DNA of 64,000 bases. Source: an uncultured Alcaligenaceae bacterium (GTDB taxonomy: Bacteria; Pseudomonadota; Gammaproteobacteria; Burkholderiales; Burkholderiaceae_B). The notes beneath the pieces were generated by a model. It did no database searches, was not told the DNA's origin, and saw only the letters and a program-made list of their open reading frames with translations. Position numbers and translations under genes: made by a program. Of this stretch, positions 1 to 8,141 are shown one piece after another. The DNA lies in the NCBI GenBank assembly GCA_937908115.1, contig CALEQZ010000072.1:1-64000 (forward strand), in the 5' to 3' direction. Within the stretch, counting starts at the first letter, position 1. Every line of letters begins with the position of its first letter.

Positions 1-40
1 TGCCTGCAGCGGTAGGGCGGTGCCCTGCCCGTCCCCGCCT

Positions 41-1057
41 TCAGGCGCCGGGCTGAGGCGCGGCCGGCCTGGCGCTGGGCCGGGCATCGGCACGCGCGGA
101 CGCCGTGCGCCGCAGCGCCTCGGCCAGCGTCTCGATGGCGGGCCGCCGGGGATGGTCCGGCCGGCTGAGCATGCTGACCGGCGGCAGCTCCCAGTCCAGC
201 TTCCAGGGCAGGACGCCGATACTGCGATGGCTCGCCAGGTCGCGGCCGATCTCGGCCGGCAGCAGCGTGAGCATGCCGGGCTGGCTGGCCAGCAGGTATT
301 CGATGGTCTTGAGCGAGTACGTCTCCACGGCAGCCACCGGCGGGGGCAGGCCCGCGCCGATGAACACCGCGTCGATGGTGGCGCGCGTGGGCGTGGTGGC
401 CGGCGGCAGAATCCAGTCCAGGTCGGCGACCAGTTTCCAGCTGAAGCTGCGCCTTGCCAGGCGGGCCGCCGTGGCCCGATGCGCGACCAGGATGGGCGCC
501 TGGTGGTAGAGCACCTGCTGCTCGATATCGGCAGGCGCGCCCCGGTAGGAGAACCGCGCAATGGCGCAGTCCAGCTCGCCGGCCTGCAGGGCGCGCCGCA
601 ATTCGTCGGTGGCCTCCTCGCGGATGAGCAGCGCCGTGCGGGGGCCGCCGTGCAGGGATTGCTCGATGGCCGCATGCAGCAGGCCGGGCGAGACGAAGGG
701 AATGATGCCGATGCGCAGGCCGCCCAGGAAGCCGGCCTGCGAGAGCTCGATCTCGCGCGCCATGCCGTCGACGTCGCGCAGGATGGCAGGGGCCCGCTCC
801 AGCACGATGCAGCCCGCCGCGGTGGGCGTCAGGCCCTTGGCGTGGCGCGCGAACAGGGGCTGCGAGCAAATGGCCTCGATCTCGCGCAGCGCGCGCGTCA
901 GGGTGGGCTGGGCAATGCCCAGCGCCCGCGCCGCCCGGCTGACCGAGCGGTGCTGCGCCAGCGCCTCGAGCAGCACGAAGTGGCGCAGGCGCAGCCGGCT
1001 GCGCAGGATGCGGGCGAGATCGGAGGTGGCATTGGCCATAGCCAGATTGCTATGCAT
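41..1057 (-). CDS. LysR-family transcriptional regulator
   Basis: 338-residue LysR-type regulator. The N-terminal winged helix-turn-helix (about residues 20-80) carries the family pattern RHFVLLEALAQHRSVSRAARALGIAQP followed by PTLTRALREIE, here given as two adjacent pieces. A periplasmic-binding-protein-like effector domain follows (about 100-310). The usual length of the family is about 300; the excess is a loose Ala/Pro/Arg-rich C-terminal tail. An alternative start lies six codons in, at 1039; neither start has a good ribosome binding site. The gene is divergent from the Bug protein gene at 1136 with about 78 bases between them, so by analogy with other LysR pairs it probably controls the Bug/metallo-hydrolase cassette. 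An 8-base palindrome TATGCATA overlaps the start (1051-1058). The effector is unknown. Confidence 0.9.
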   Translation of the reverse strand: MHSNLAMANATSDLARILRSRLRLRHFVLLEALAQHRSVSRAARALGIAQPTLTRALREIEAICSQPLFARHAKGLTPTAAGCIVLERAPAILRDVDGMAREIELSQAGFLGGLRIGIIPFVSPGLLHAAIEQSLHGGPRTALLIREEATDELRRALQAGELDCAIARFSYRGAPADIEQQVLYHQAPILVAHRATAARLARRSFSWKLVADLDWILPPATTPTRATIDAVFIGAGLPPPVAAVETYSLKTIEYLLASQPGMLTLLPAEIGRDLASHRSIGVLPWKLDWELPPVSMLSRPDHPRRPAIETLAEALRRTASARADARPSARPAAPQPGA

Positions 1058-1135
1058 ATATAGAAAACAAGGCGCTTTTTACTATACCGCTCTCCTACAC
1101 TTGCCTCGTTGGACAACACGACAAGGGGAACCGAC

Positions 1136-2101
1136 ATGATCGCAAAAGCCTTTGCAATGGGCGTGGCCGCGCTGCTGGCCCTGGCCGCTCCGGCCGCGGC
1201 GCAGTTTCCGGACCGGCCCGTGAAAGTGGTGGTGCCGTACGGCCCGGGCGGCACGGGCGACGTCATCGCCCGGTCGGTCGCCCAGAAGCTGGACCAAGCC
1301 TGGAACCAGCGCGTGGTGATCGAGAACCGGCCGGGCGCGGCCGGCATGATAGGCGCGCAGCTCGTGGCCAAGGCCGAGCCCGACGGCTACACGGTGCTGA
1401 TGGGCTACACCTCGGAGATGGTCATCGCGCCTTACCTGCTGGCGCAGGCCAGCTACGACGTCGAGCGCGACTTCGTGCCGCTGGCCCTGGCCGGCGTGAC
1501 GCCGCTACTGCTGGTGGCGCGTTCGAACATCGACGCCGACTCGCTGGATGCCTTCATCGAACGTGCGCGCGCCAAGCCCGGGGCGTATTCCTACGCCACC
1601 GCCGGCAAGGGCAGTCCCGCCCACATCGCCGGCCTGCTGCTGGAGAAAAGCGCCGGCATCCGGCTGCTGGAAGTGCCCTACAAGGGCGGCAGCCAGGCCG
1701 TGGCCGACGTGGTGGCCGGCAACGTGGACATCTACTTCTCGGGCATGCCGCCCGCCCTGCCCTTCGTGCAGCAGGGGCGCCTGAAGGCCTATGGCGTGTC
1801 CTCGCGCCAGCCCTCGCCCGCGCTGCCGCAGGCGCCCGGGCTGGCCGCCGGCGCGCTGCAGGCGCTGGACCTGAACGGCTGGTTCGGCTTCTTTGCACCG
1901 GCCGGCCTGCCGCAGGACATGGTCCAGGCCTGGAACCAGGCGCTGCAGCAGGCGCTGGCCGATCCCGAGATCCGGCAACGCCTGCTCGCGCAAGGCGTGG
2001 AGATCACGGCCACCACGCCGGCGCAGTTCGGCCGCTTCGTCAGCGACGAGAAGGCCAAGTACGCCGGCTACATCGAGCAGTTCGGGCTGCGCAAGGAATG
2101 A
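1136..2101 (+). CDS. Bug/TctC-family periplasmic solute-binding protein
   Basis: 321-residue exported tripartite-tricarboxylate-type receptor. A cleavable signal peptide (MIAKAFAMGV...AAPAAAQ) leads into the family signature FPDRPVKVVVPYGPGGTGDV, then the ENRPGAAG and VPYKGGSQAV motifs. The start at 1136 is chosen over an upstream ATG because AAGGGGAA lies just before it and it opens the signal peptide. Bug proteins bind small carboxylates in the periplasm and are strongly expanded in Bordetella, usually without their own membrane permease, as here. The metallo-hydrolase gene begins 4 bases after its stop, so the two are almost certainly co-transcribed and the ligand may be linked to that enzyme. 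The ligand itself cannot be read from sequence. Confidence 0.93.
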   Translation: MIAKAFAMGVAALLALAAPAAAQFPDRPVKVVVPYGPGGTGDVIARSVAQKLDQAWNQRVVIENRPGAAGMIGAQLVAKAEPDGYTVLMGYTSEMVIAPYLLAQASYDVERDFVPLALAGVTPLLLVARSNIDADSLDAFIERARAKPGAYSYATAGKGSPAHIAGLLLEKSAGIRLLEVPYKGGSQAVADVVAGNVDIYFSGMPPALPFVQQGRLKAYGVSSRQPSPALPQAPGLAAGALQALDLNGWFGFFAPAGLPQDMVQAWNQALQQALADPEIRQRLLAQGVEITATTPAQFGRFVSDEKAKYAGYIEQFGLRKE

Positions 2102-2105
2102 CGCA

Positions 2106-2990
2106 ATGAAAATCTGGCTATTGGGAACGGGTACGCCCACGCCGTCGCTGCGGCGCATGTGCTCGGGCTATCTGGTGCAGGTGGGCGAGGACTACATCGT
2201 CTTCGATCACGGGTTCGGTGCGCACCACCGCCTGCTGGAGCTGGGCGTGCCCGCCACGCGCATCACCCACGCGTTCTTCAGCCACCATCATTACGACCAC
2301 ATGGGCGACTATCCGCGCCTGCTGCTCACGCGCTGGGACCAGGGCGCGGGCCGCATCCCGGAACTCAAGGTCTACGGCCCGCCGCCGCTGCAGCACATTA
2401 CCGACCGCCTGTTCGGCCTGGACGGCGCGTTCGGCCCGGACATCATTTCGCGCACCGAGAACGAGTGCAGCCTGGACGTCTACCGCGCGCGCGGCGGTCA
2501 GGGCCAGCGCAGCAAGCCGGCGCCGGAGGTGCACGAGCTGGCGCCCGGGCAGGTCGTGCAGGCAAACGGCTGGACCGTCACGACCGTGGAGGTGCATCAC
2601 TTTGCGCCGCACCTGGTTTCCTACGGCTACCGGCTGGACACGGCGCAGGGCAGCTTCGTCTACTCCGGCGATACCGGCCCCTGCCGTGCGCTGGAAGCGC
2701 TGGCGCAGTCCTGCGACGTGCTGGTCCACATGTGCCATTTCCTGACCGGAACGTCGCCGAGCAAGGTCTTTTCCACCTTCTGCACCGGGCACATGGAAAT
2801 GGCAGAACTCGCGCAGCGCGCCGGCGTCAAGAACCTGGTCATCAGCCACGTGACCGAGCAGTTCGACCGTCCCGGCCTGCGCGAGCGCGTGGTGCGCGAG
2901 ATCGGGCAGGTCTACCAGGGCAATGTGTTCTTCGGCGAAGACCTGATGGAAATCCCGGTGGGGGGGCCGCAGGCCAGGATACTGGACTGA
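2106..2990 (+). CDS. metallo-beta-lactamase-fold hydrolase (RNase Z-like)
   Basis: 294-residue cytoplasmic MBL-fold enzyme. The start MKIWLLGTGTP is typical of the RNase Z/arylsulfatase-like branch. The metal motif HxHxDH is present as HHHYDH (about residues 60-65), with a later Asp in SGDTGPC and a late His in VISHVTEQ, so both metal sites look complete. No C-terminal extension or signal peptide is seen. It starts 4 bases after the Bug gene stop and so belongs to that two-gene operon under the divergent LysR gene. In this setting it more likely hydrolyses an ester, lactone or cyclic compound taken up with the Bug ligand than matures tRNA, but the substrate is inference. Confidence 0.85.
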   Translation: MKIWLLGTGTPTPSLRRMCSGYLVQVGEDYIVFDHGFGAHHRLLELGVPATRITHAFFSHHHYDHMGDYPRLLLTRWDQGAGRIPELKVYGPPPLQHITDRLFGLDGAFGPDIISRTENECSLDVYRARGGQGQRSKPAPEVHELAPGQVVQANGWTVTTVEVHHFAPHLVSYGYRLDTAQGSFVYSGDTGPCRALEALAQSCDVLVHMCHFLTGTSPSKVFSTFCTGHMEMAELAQRAGVKNLVISHVTEQFDRPGLRERVVREIGQVYQGNVFFGEDLMEIPVGGPQARILD

Positions 2991-3009
2991 CGGCGGCTGC
3001 CTGCCTGCC

Positions 3010-3855
3010 TCAGCAATACTGCCGGGGCAGGCGGGCGGCCTTTACGGGCGTGCCCAGCAGCATGGCCGCGATCCGCGCGAAGCGGGCAGGGTCGCCGCTG
3101 GAGAGAAACTCGCAGTCGGCGGCGCCGGCAGGCTTGCCGTCCGGGCCGCTGCCGCATGCTTCGGCGCGCAGCCCGCATTCGAGCAGCCTGCGCCGCAGCT
3201 GCCGCGCCACCGCCTGGCCCGTCTCCAGCACCGGCACCTGCGGCCCTGCGCAGGCCGAGACGGCAGCGCGCAGAAAAGGAAAATGCGTGCAGCCCAGCAC
3301 CAGTACGTCGGCGCCCTGGGCCTGCAGGGCATGCACCGGCGGCGCGACCACCGCATCGGCCTGGGGGCCGGACACGATCCCGCTTTCCACCGCCAGCACC
3401 CATTGCGGGCAGGGCTGCAGCAGGATGCGCGCCGCGGGCGCCTCGCGCTGGACCAGCGCCTGGAAGCGGGCGCTGGCCAGCGTGCCGGTGGTGGCCAGCA
3501 CGCCGATCACGCCGCTGCGGGTAAGCTGAGCGGCCGGCTTGACCGCCGGCTCGATGCCGACGATGGGCAGCGCGGGGTGGCGCTCGCGCAGGATGGCGAT
3601 GGCCGCGGCCGTGGCGGTATTGCGCGGCACCGCGATCGCCTTGGCCTGGCGGGACACGAAGTAGTCGGCGATCGCCAGCGCGCGCGCGGCCACGGCATGC
3701 CGCGATTTCTCGCCGTAGGGCACGTGCGCCGAATCGGCCACGTAGATCAGCGCCTCGCCGGGCAGCTCGGCCTGGATGGCGCGCAGCACACTCAGGCCGC
3801 CGACGCCGGAATCGTAGATGCCGATGGGGCGGGACGGGGCAGCGTGAAGACCCAT
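3010..3855 (-). CDS. murI: glutamate racemase homologue with a substituted catalytic Cys
   Basis: 281-residue member of the Asp/Glu racemase family, which makes D-glutamate for peptidoglycan using two catalytic cysteines. The start MGLHAAPSRPIGIYDSG is chosen because the family begins here; an in-frame upstream ATG at 3921 only adds unrelated sequence. Asp15 in YDSGVGG and the second cysteine Cys189 in LGCTHFPFL are present. The first catalytic motif, normally ACNTA, reads VPRNTATAAA: the residue at the Cys position is Arg78 (codon CGC on the minus strand, 3622-3624). The rest of the frame is intact and full length. Either the enzyme has lost racemase activity, has another role, or the base calls are wrong there. 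It converges on the metallo-hydrolase gene. Confidence 0.85.
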   Translation of the reverse strand: MGLHAAPSRPIGIYDSGVGGLSVLRAIQAELPGEALIYVADSAHVPYGEKSRHAVAARALAIADYFVSRQAKAIAVPRNTATAAAIAILRERHPALPIVGIEPAVKPAAQLTRSGVIGVLATTGTLASARFQALVQREAPAARILLQPCPQWVLAVESGIVSGPQADAVVAPPVHALQAQGADVLVLGCTHFPFLRAAVSACAGPQVPVLETGQAVARQLRRRLLECGLRAEACGSGPDGKPAGAADCEFLSSGDPARFARIAAMLLGTPVKAARLPRQYC

Positions 3856-3911
3856 GGACGGTCGAAGGCAGGGCGCGGGTTGAAGTCGCGCGATCCTATC
3901 CTGTTTGTCGG

Positions 3912-4052
3912 ATGCGCGCACGGGCGAGGTTCCGGGCGAAAGTCCGGGAGGCCTTGGACGACCAACGGCCAGCTGTGTCGCATCGGCAGGTCATGGGCGA
4001 GGCCCAGGCCTTGATCGACAAGAAGCGCCGCGGCGATTGCGCGCACCGTTGG
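3912..4052 (+). pseudogene. possible relic of a type II antitoxin (stability-determinant type)
   Basis: In the gap between murI and the HIT gene, the plus strand reads FRAKVREALDDQ, then RPAVSHRQVMGEAQALIDKKRR. This resembles the C-terminal half of small stability-determinant/RelB-like antitoxins, whose family pattern is roughly FRAKVxEALDDPRPxxxHDxVMxExxALIxxKRR. Only about 40 residues are recognisable. The preceding sequence does not encode the expected N-terminal part, the frame runs on into sequence antisense to the HIT gene, and no toxin gene follows. I read it as a broken remnant. The resemblance is from memory of the family, so confidence is moderate. Confidence 0.4.
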
Positions 4053-4076
4053 CGGGCCGCCTGCGCCAGCCTTTCT

Positions 4077-4508
4077 TCAAGCCGCCAAGGCCTGCCGCAC
4101 GGCTTTCGCGGCCGCTTCCAGTTCCGCCGCCGGCGGCTGCGGCGGCATGACGAAGGCCAAGTCTTTCTGCGCAATGTACTGGGTGGAGGTCACGTCCTGC
4201 GGCTCGTGCATAGGCACCAGGTGGGCATGGGCGTGGGCCACGTGTATGCCGGTGCAGAACAGCGCGACCCGTTCCACCGCATAGGCCGCCTTCAGCGCCT
4301 TGGCCAGCCGCTGCGCCTTCGCCATCATGGCCGCGGCCAGCGGCGGGGGCAGGTCGTCGAAATAGGCGTGGTGCTCACGCGGAATCATCAGCACGTGGCC
4401 GGGCCGCACCGGGTGGATGTCCAGGAAAGCCACCAGGTCATCGTCCTGGTCGACGATGTGCGCGGGCACTTGGCCGCGCGCGATGCGGCAGAACAGGCAG
4501 TCTTGCAT
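4077..4508 (-). CDS. HIT-family nucleotide-binding hydrolase
   Basis: 143-residue histidine-triad protein. It opens with MQDCLFCRIARGQVPAHIV, where Cys-x-x-Cys is the usual zinc pair of Fhit/HINT-like proteins. It contains PGHVLMIPREH and, near residue 100, the triad HAHAHLVP, whose central His is the nucleophile in nucleoside phosphoramidate or dinucleoside polyphosphate hydrolysis. The length is right for the family. The chosen start removes about 75 upstream residues that lack family similarity and would overlap the divergent cutA gene. It is a cytoplasmic housekeeping enzyme with an unspecified substrate. Confidence 0.9.
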   Translation of the reverse strand: MQDCLFCRIARGQVPAHIVDQDDDLVAFLDIHPVRPGHVLMIPREHHAYFDDLPPPLAAAMMAKAQRLAKALKAAYAVERVALFCTGIHVAHAHAHLVPMHEPQDVTSTQYIAQKDLAFVMPPQPPAAELEAAAKAVRQALAA

Positions 4509-4554
4509 GGCGGATGGTCTCCCCTGGGCGGGCGGCGGCTGCCGCGGCAGCCGA

Positions 4555-4560
4555 TACAAT
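4555..4560 (+). promoter_or_regulatory. candidate -10 box for cutA
   Basis: TACAAT lies 42 bases before the cutA start in the 94-base gap between the divergent HIT and cutA genes. It is one mismatch from the sigma-70 -10 consensus. No convincing -35 box is visible, so this is a weak prediction. Confidence 0.35.
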
Positions 4561-4602
4561 AGCGCCACCCCGGCAGCGCCGGGCCGTCCCACCGGAGAAC
4601 CC

Positions 4603-4944
4603 ATGCCGCAAGCCGATGATGTCGTGCTGGTGATCAGCAACGCGCCGGACATGTTGCTGGCCAAGCGCATCGCCCATGTCCTGGTCGAAGACGGCCTGGC
4701 GGCCTGCGTGAACTTGGGCGCACCCGTGCTGTCCATTTATTCCTGGAAGGGCCAGGTCGAAGGCGCCGAGGAGATCCCGATGTGGATCAAAACCACGGCC
4801 GCGCGCCAGGCGCAGCTGATCGAGACGCTGGCCCGCCTGCATCCCTACGAGGTTCCGGAAATCCTGGTCGTGCCCGTGGTCGACGGCCACGCCGGCTACC
4901 TGCAGTGGGTGCGCGAACAAACCATGGGCGGGACGCCCGCCTGA
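4603..4944 (+). CDS. cutA: divalent-cation tolerance protein CutA
   Basis: 113-residue CutA1-family protein, a small trimer of ferredoxin-like fold linked to copper tolerance. Family landmarks are present in order: ISNAPD, AKRIAHVLVEDGLAACVN, the SIYSWKGQVE strand, EEIPMWIKTT, and the C-terminal HPYEVPEILVVPV motif. The length matches the family. dsbD starts 9 bases after its stop, giving the common cutA-dsbD pair. This pairing fits a link between metal handling and periplasmic thiol chemistry, though the direct role of CutA is still debated. The start is fixed by the first family residues. Confidence 0.95.
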   Translation: MPQADDVVLVISNAPDMLLAKRIAHVLVEDGLAACVNLGAPVLSIYSWKGQVEGAEEIPMWIKTTAARQAQLIETLARLHPYEVPEILVVPVVDGHAGYLQWVREQTMGGTPA

Positions 4945-4953
4945 TTTTTCGAC

Positions 4954-6918
4954 ATGTCCGTTGTCCTCCCGCCATGCGGTTGCGGCGCGTCTGCCGCGCG
5001 CGATGATCGCCACACGGCGGCGCCAGCGTCGCTTGCTGCGGCCGCCGCCCGGGCGCAGCCGGCCGCGCGTTGCCTCTTGGCGTGGTGCCTGCTTGCCTTG
5101 GCGCTGCTCGCGTCGTGGCTGCCGGGCGCGCGCGCCGAGGAAGATTTCCTGCCGCCGGAGCAGGCCTTCGCCTTTTCCGCGGCGATGGTCGCGCCCGATG
5201 CGCTGGAGGTGCGCTTTCGCATCGCGCCGGGCTATTACATGTATCGCGAGCGATTTGCCTTCGCCGCCGAGCCGGCCGGGGCGATCGCGGGCGACCCCGT
5301 TTTTCCGCGGGGCGAGGTCAAGTATGACCCGACCTTCGAAAAAGACATGGAGGTCTACCACGACGGCGTGGCCATACGCCTGCCGCTGGCGGCGGTGGAC
5401 GCTGCCGTGGCGCTGACCGTCACCAGCCAGGGCTGCGCCGATGCCGGCCTGTGTTATCCGCCCATGCAAAGCACTGCAAGGCTGTTGCCGGCGGGGGCGG
5501 GCTATGAGGTCGATGCAGGTGCGCCGCAAAGGGGGGCGAGCACGCTGCAAGGATGGCTGCAGGCAGGCGACACGGGGCTGGCGCAGGGCATCGCAGATTC
5601 CGGCTGGCTGCAGGCCGCGGGCGTGTTTTTCGTCCTGGGCCTGCTGCTGTCGCTGACGCCCTGCGTGCTGCCCATGGTGCCGATCCTGTCCGCGCTGATC
5701 CTTGGGCGCGGCGGTGGGCAGGGCGCTGTGCATCCCGCATCGCGCTGGCGCGGGCTGGGGCTTGCCGCGGCCTATGTGCTGGGCATGTCGGTGGTCTACA
5801 CCGCCGTGGGCATCGCCGCGGGCCTAAGCGGCCTGGGCCTGGCCGCGTGGCTGCAAACGCCGTGGGTGCTGGGGCTGTTTGCCGCGCTGCTGGCGCTGTT
5901 TGCGCTGGCGATGTTCGACGTGTATACGCTGCAGCTGCCCGCCGGGCTGCAATCGCGCCTGTCCGAGCGCGCCGCGCGCATTCCCGGCGGGCGCGCCGCC
6001 GGCGCCTTGCTGATGGGGGCGGTGTCGGCACTGATCGTCGGGCCGTGCGTAGCGGCGCCGCTGGCCGGCGCGCTGCTGTACATCTCGCAGACCCGCGACG
6101 TGGTCCTGGGCGGCGCGGCGCTGTTTGCGATGGCCTGGGGCATGGGCGTGCCGCTGCTGCTGGTGGGCGCATCGTCTGGCGCCTTGCTGCCGCGCGCCGG
6201 CGCGTGGATGGAAACCGTCAAGCGCCTGTTCGGGCTGCTGCTGCTGGCCACGGCGTGGTGGATGCTGATGCCGGTGCTGGCTTCCTGGGCGCAGATGCTG
6301 GGGTGGGCGTTGCTGGCCGCGTTTGCCGCGGTGCTGCTGCGCGCGTTCGAGCCGCTGCCGCAGCCGGCCGGGTTGGCGCGCATGGCCGGCAAGGCGCTGG
6401 GGCTGTTCCTGGCCTTATTGGCGGTGGTGCTGGTGGTGGGCGTGGCAAGCGGCGGGCGCGACCCGCTGCAGCCGCTATCGCACCTGGCTGGCAGCGGGCG
6501 CACGCAGGCAGGCGCGCTGGCCGGCACCGAAGCGGTGCGCTTTACGCGCATCCGCTCCAGCGCCGAGTTAGACGCCGTGCTGGCCCGTGCCGACCGGCCG
6601 GTGATGCTGGACTTCTATGCCGACTGGTGCGTGGCCTGCAAGGAAATGGAGCGCTTTACGTTCTCCGACCCGGCCGTGGCGGCGCAGATGTCGCGCATGC
6701 TGCTGCTGCAGGCCGATGTCACGGCCAATGATGCCCAGGACCGCGAATTGCTGCGCCGATTCCGGTTGTTTGGGCCGCCCGGCATCGTGTTTTTTGCGCC
6801 GGGCGGGCGTGAGCTGCCCGAGCGCGTAGTGGGTTTTCAGGGCGCGGATCGCTTCGGCGCGGTGCTGACGCGCGTGCTGGGGGGCGAAACGCCGCCGGCG
6901 ATGGGAGGTCCGCGATGA
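4954..6918 (+). CDS. dsbD: thiol:disulfide interchange protein DsbD
   Basis: 654-residue inner-membrane reductant carrier that moves electrons from cytoplasmic thioredoxin to the periplasm for DsbC and cytochrome c maturation. A hydrophobic export signal sits at about residues 40-60. The periplasmic alpha domain has Cys161 and Cys167 in GCADAGLCYPP. The beta domain of about eight membrane helices carries its two cysteines in TPCVLPMVP and VGPCVAAPL. The C-terminal gamma domain is thioredoxin-like with DWCVACK (Cys559, Cys562). All six catalytic cysteines are therefore present. The first 40 residues are unusually Ala/Cys-rich before the signal, so a later start is possible. The MFS gene overlaps its stop by 4 bases. 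Confidence 0.95.
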   Translation: MSVVLPPCGCGASAARDDRHTAAPASLAAAAARAQPAARCLLAWCLLALALLASWLPGARAEEDFLPPEQAFAFSAAMVAPDALEVRFRIAPGYYMYRERFAFAAEPAGAIAGDPVFPRGEVKYDPTFEKDMEVYHDGVAIRLPLAAVDAAVALTVTSQGCADAGLCYPPMQSTARLLPAGAGYEVDAGAPQRGASTLQGWLQAGDTGLAQGIADSGWLQAAGVFFVLGLLLSLTPCVLPMVPILSALILGRGGGQGAVHPASRWRGLGLAAAYVLGMSVVYTAVGIAAGLSGLGLAAWLQTPWVLGLFAALLALFALAMFDVYTLQLPAGLQSRLSERAARIPGGRAAGALLMGAVSALIVGPCVAAPLAGALLYISQTRDVVLGGAALFAMAWGMGVPLLLVGASSGALLPRAGAWMETVKRLFGLLLLATAWWMLMPVLASWAQMLGWALLAAFAAVLLRAFEPLPQPAGLARMAGKALGLFLALLAVVLVVGVASGGRDPLQPLSHLAGSGRTQAGALAGTEAVRFTRIRSSAELDAVLARADRPVMLDFYADWCVACKEMERFTFSDPAVAAQMSRMLLLQADVTANDAQDRELLRRFRLFGPPGIVFFAPGGRELPERVVGFQGADRFGAVLTRVLGGETPPAMGGPR

Positions 6919-8141
6919 CTGACGCGGGTACCCCTTCTTCGCAGCCGTCGGGCGCGGCGTCGCCGTCGGGGCCGTCCATCGGCCGCATGATCGCCTTGTT
7001 GGCGCTGGCGTCTTTTGCCAGTGCCAGTGCCTTTCGCATCTGCGACCCGATGCTGCCGCAGCTGGCCGAAGAATTCGGCACGACCACCGGCCAGGCCGCC
7101 CATGCCGTGACGATTTTCGCCATCGCGTACGGGCTGCTGCAGTTTTTCTTCGGCCCAGTCGGGGACCGCTACGGCAAGTTCCGCACCGTCGCGGTGGCCA
7201 CGCTGTTGTGCGCGGCAGGCAGCGCCGGCGTGGCGATGGCGCCGTCGATGGACGTGTTGCTGGCATGCCGCTTCTTGTCGGGGGCGGCCGGCGCGGGTAT
7301 CGTGCCGCTGTCCATGGCCTGGATAGGCGATAACGTGCCCTACGAGCAGCGGCAGGTGACGCTGGCACGCTTCCTGACCGGCACGATCACGGGCATGGCC
7401 GCCGGCCAGGTGCTGGGCGGGGCGTTTGCCAGCACGCTCGGATGGCGCTGGGGCTTTGTGTTCCTGGCGGCGGGCTATCTGTGCACGGGCATGCTGCTGC
7501 TGCGCGGCAGCCGCCGCTTGCCCGTCGAAGCCACCGCGGGCGCGCGCACGCAGTTCCTGGCGCCGATGGCGTCCGTGCTGCGGATTTCCTGGGCGCGGCT
7601 CATCCTGTCGGTGGCCTTCCTGGAAGGCGCGGTGGTGTTCGGCGTGCTGTCCTTCGTGCCGGCCTATTTGCAGCACCGCTTCGGCGTCACGCCCATGGCC
7701 GCGGGGCTGTTGACGGGCGTTTATGCGCTGGGCGGGCTGACCTACGTCGTGGTGGCGCGCCGCCTGGTGCCCGCGCTGGGCGAGGCCGGCCTGGCCGCGA
7801 GCGGCGGGGCGCTGCTTGCGGTGGCCTTCCTGCTGTATTGGCTGGGCGGCGATTGGGGGTGGTCCATCGCTGCGGGCATGCTGTGCGGCTTTGGCTACTA
7901 CCTGCTGCACAGCACGCTGCAGGCGCACGCCACCCAAATGGCGCCCAAGGTGCGCGGCACGGCGGTCGCGCTCTTTGCCTGCGTCCTGTTCCTGGGCCAG
8001 TCGGCCGGCGTGGCCGCCGGCGGCGTGGTGGTGGACCACCTGGGGATGACCTGGCTGTTTGTCGCGGGCGTCGTCGGCTGCCCGCTGGTTGCGGGCGCTT
8101 TCGTGACGGCGCTGCGGCGGCGGCTGAAAGGCTGCTCCTAG
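6915..8141 (+). CDS. major facilitator superfamily transporter
   Basis: 408-residue polytopic membrane carrier with about 12 predicted helices, beginning after a Ser/Pro-rich 25-residue cytoplasmic lead. The loop 2-3 signature is GPVGDRYGKFRT, and helix 5 carries a GTITGMAAGQVLGGAFA motif of drug:H+ antiporter type. Its ATG overlaps the dsbD stop (ATGA), indicating translational coupling. The stop overlaps that of the convergent hemB gene by a few bases. It resembles DHA1 efflux carriers; the substrate is unknown. A role in exporting small thiols or drugs is a guess from the dsbD linkage only. Confidence 0.88.
   Translation: MTDAGTPSSQPSGAASPSGPSIGRMIALLALASFASASAFRICDPMLPQLAEEFGTTTGQAAHAVTIFAIAYGLLQFFFGPVGDRYGKFRTVAVATLLCAAGSAGVAMAPSMDVLLACRFLSGAAGAGIVPLSMAWIGDNVPYEQRQVTLARFLTGTITGMAAGQVLGGAFASTLGWRWGFVFLAAGYLCTGMLLLRGSRRLPVEATAGARTQFLAPMASVLRISWARLILSVAFLEGAVVFGVLSFVPAYLQHRFGVTPMAAGLLTGVYALGGLTYVVVARRLVPALGEAGLAASGGALLAVAFLLYWLGGDWGWSIAAGMLCGFGYYLLHSTLQAHATQMAPKVRGTAVALFACVLFLGQSAGVAAGGVVVDHLGMTWLFVAGVVGCPLVAGAFVTALRRRLKGCS

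Noticed and set aside
4509..4736. Longer HIT protein from an upstream ATG
   Set aside because: It would overlap cutA and its leader; MQDCLFCRI is the normal family start.
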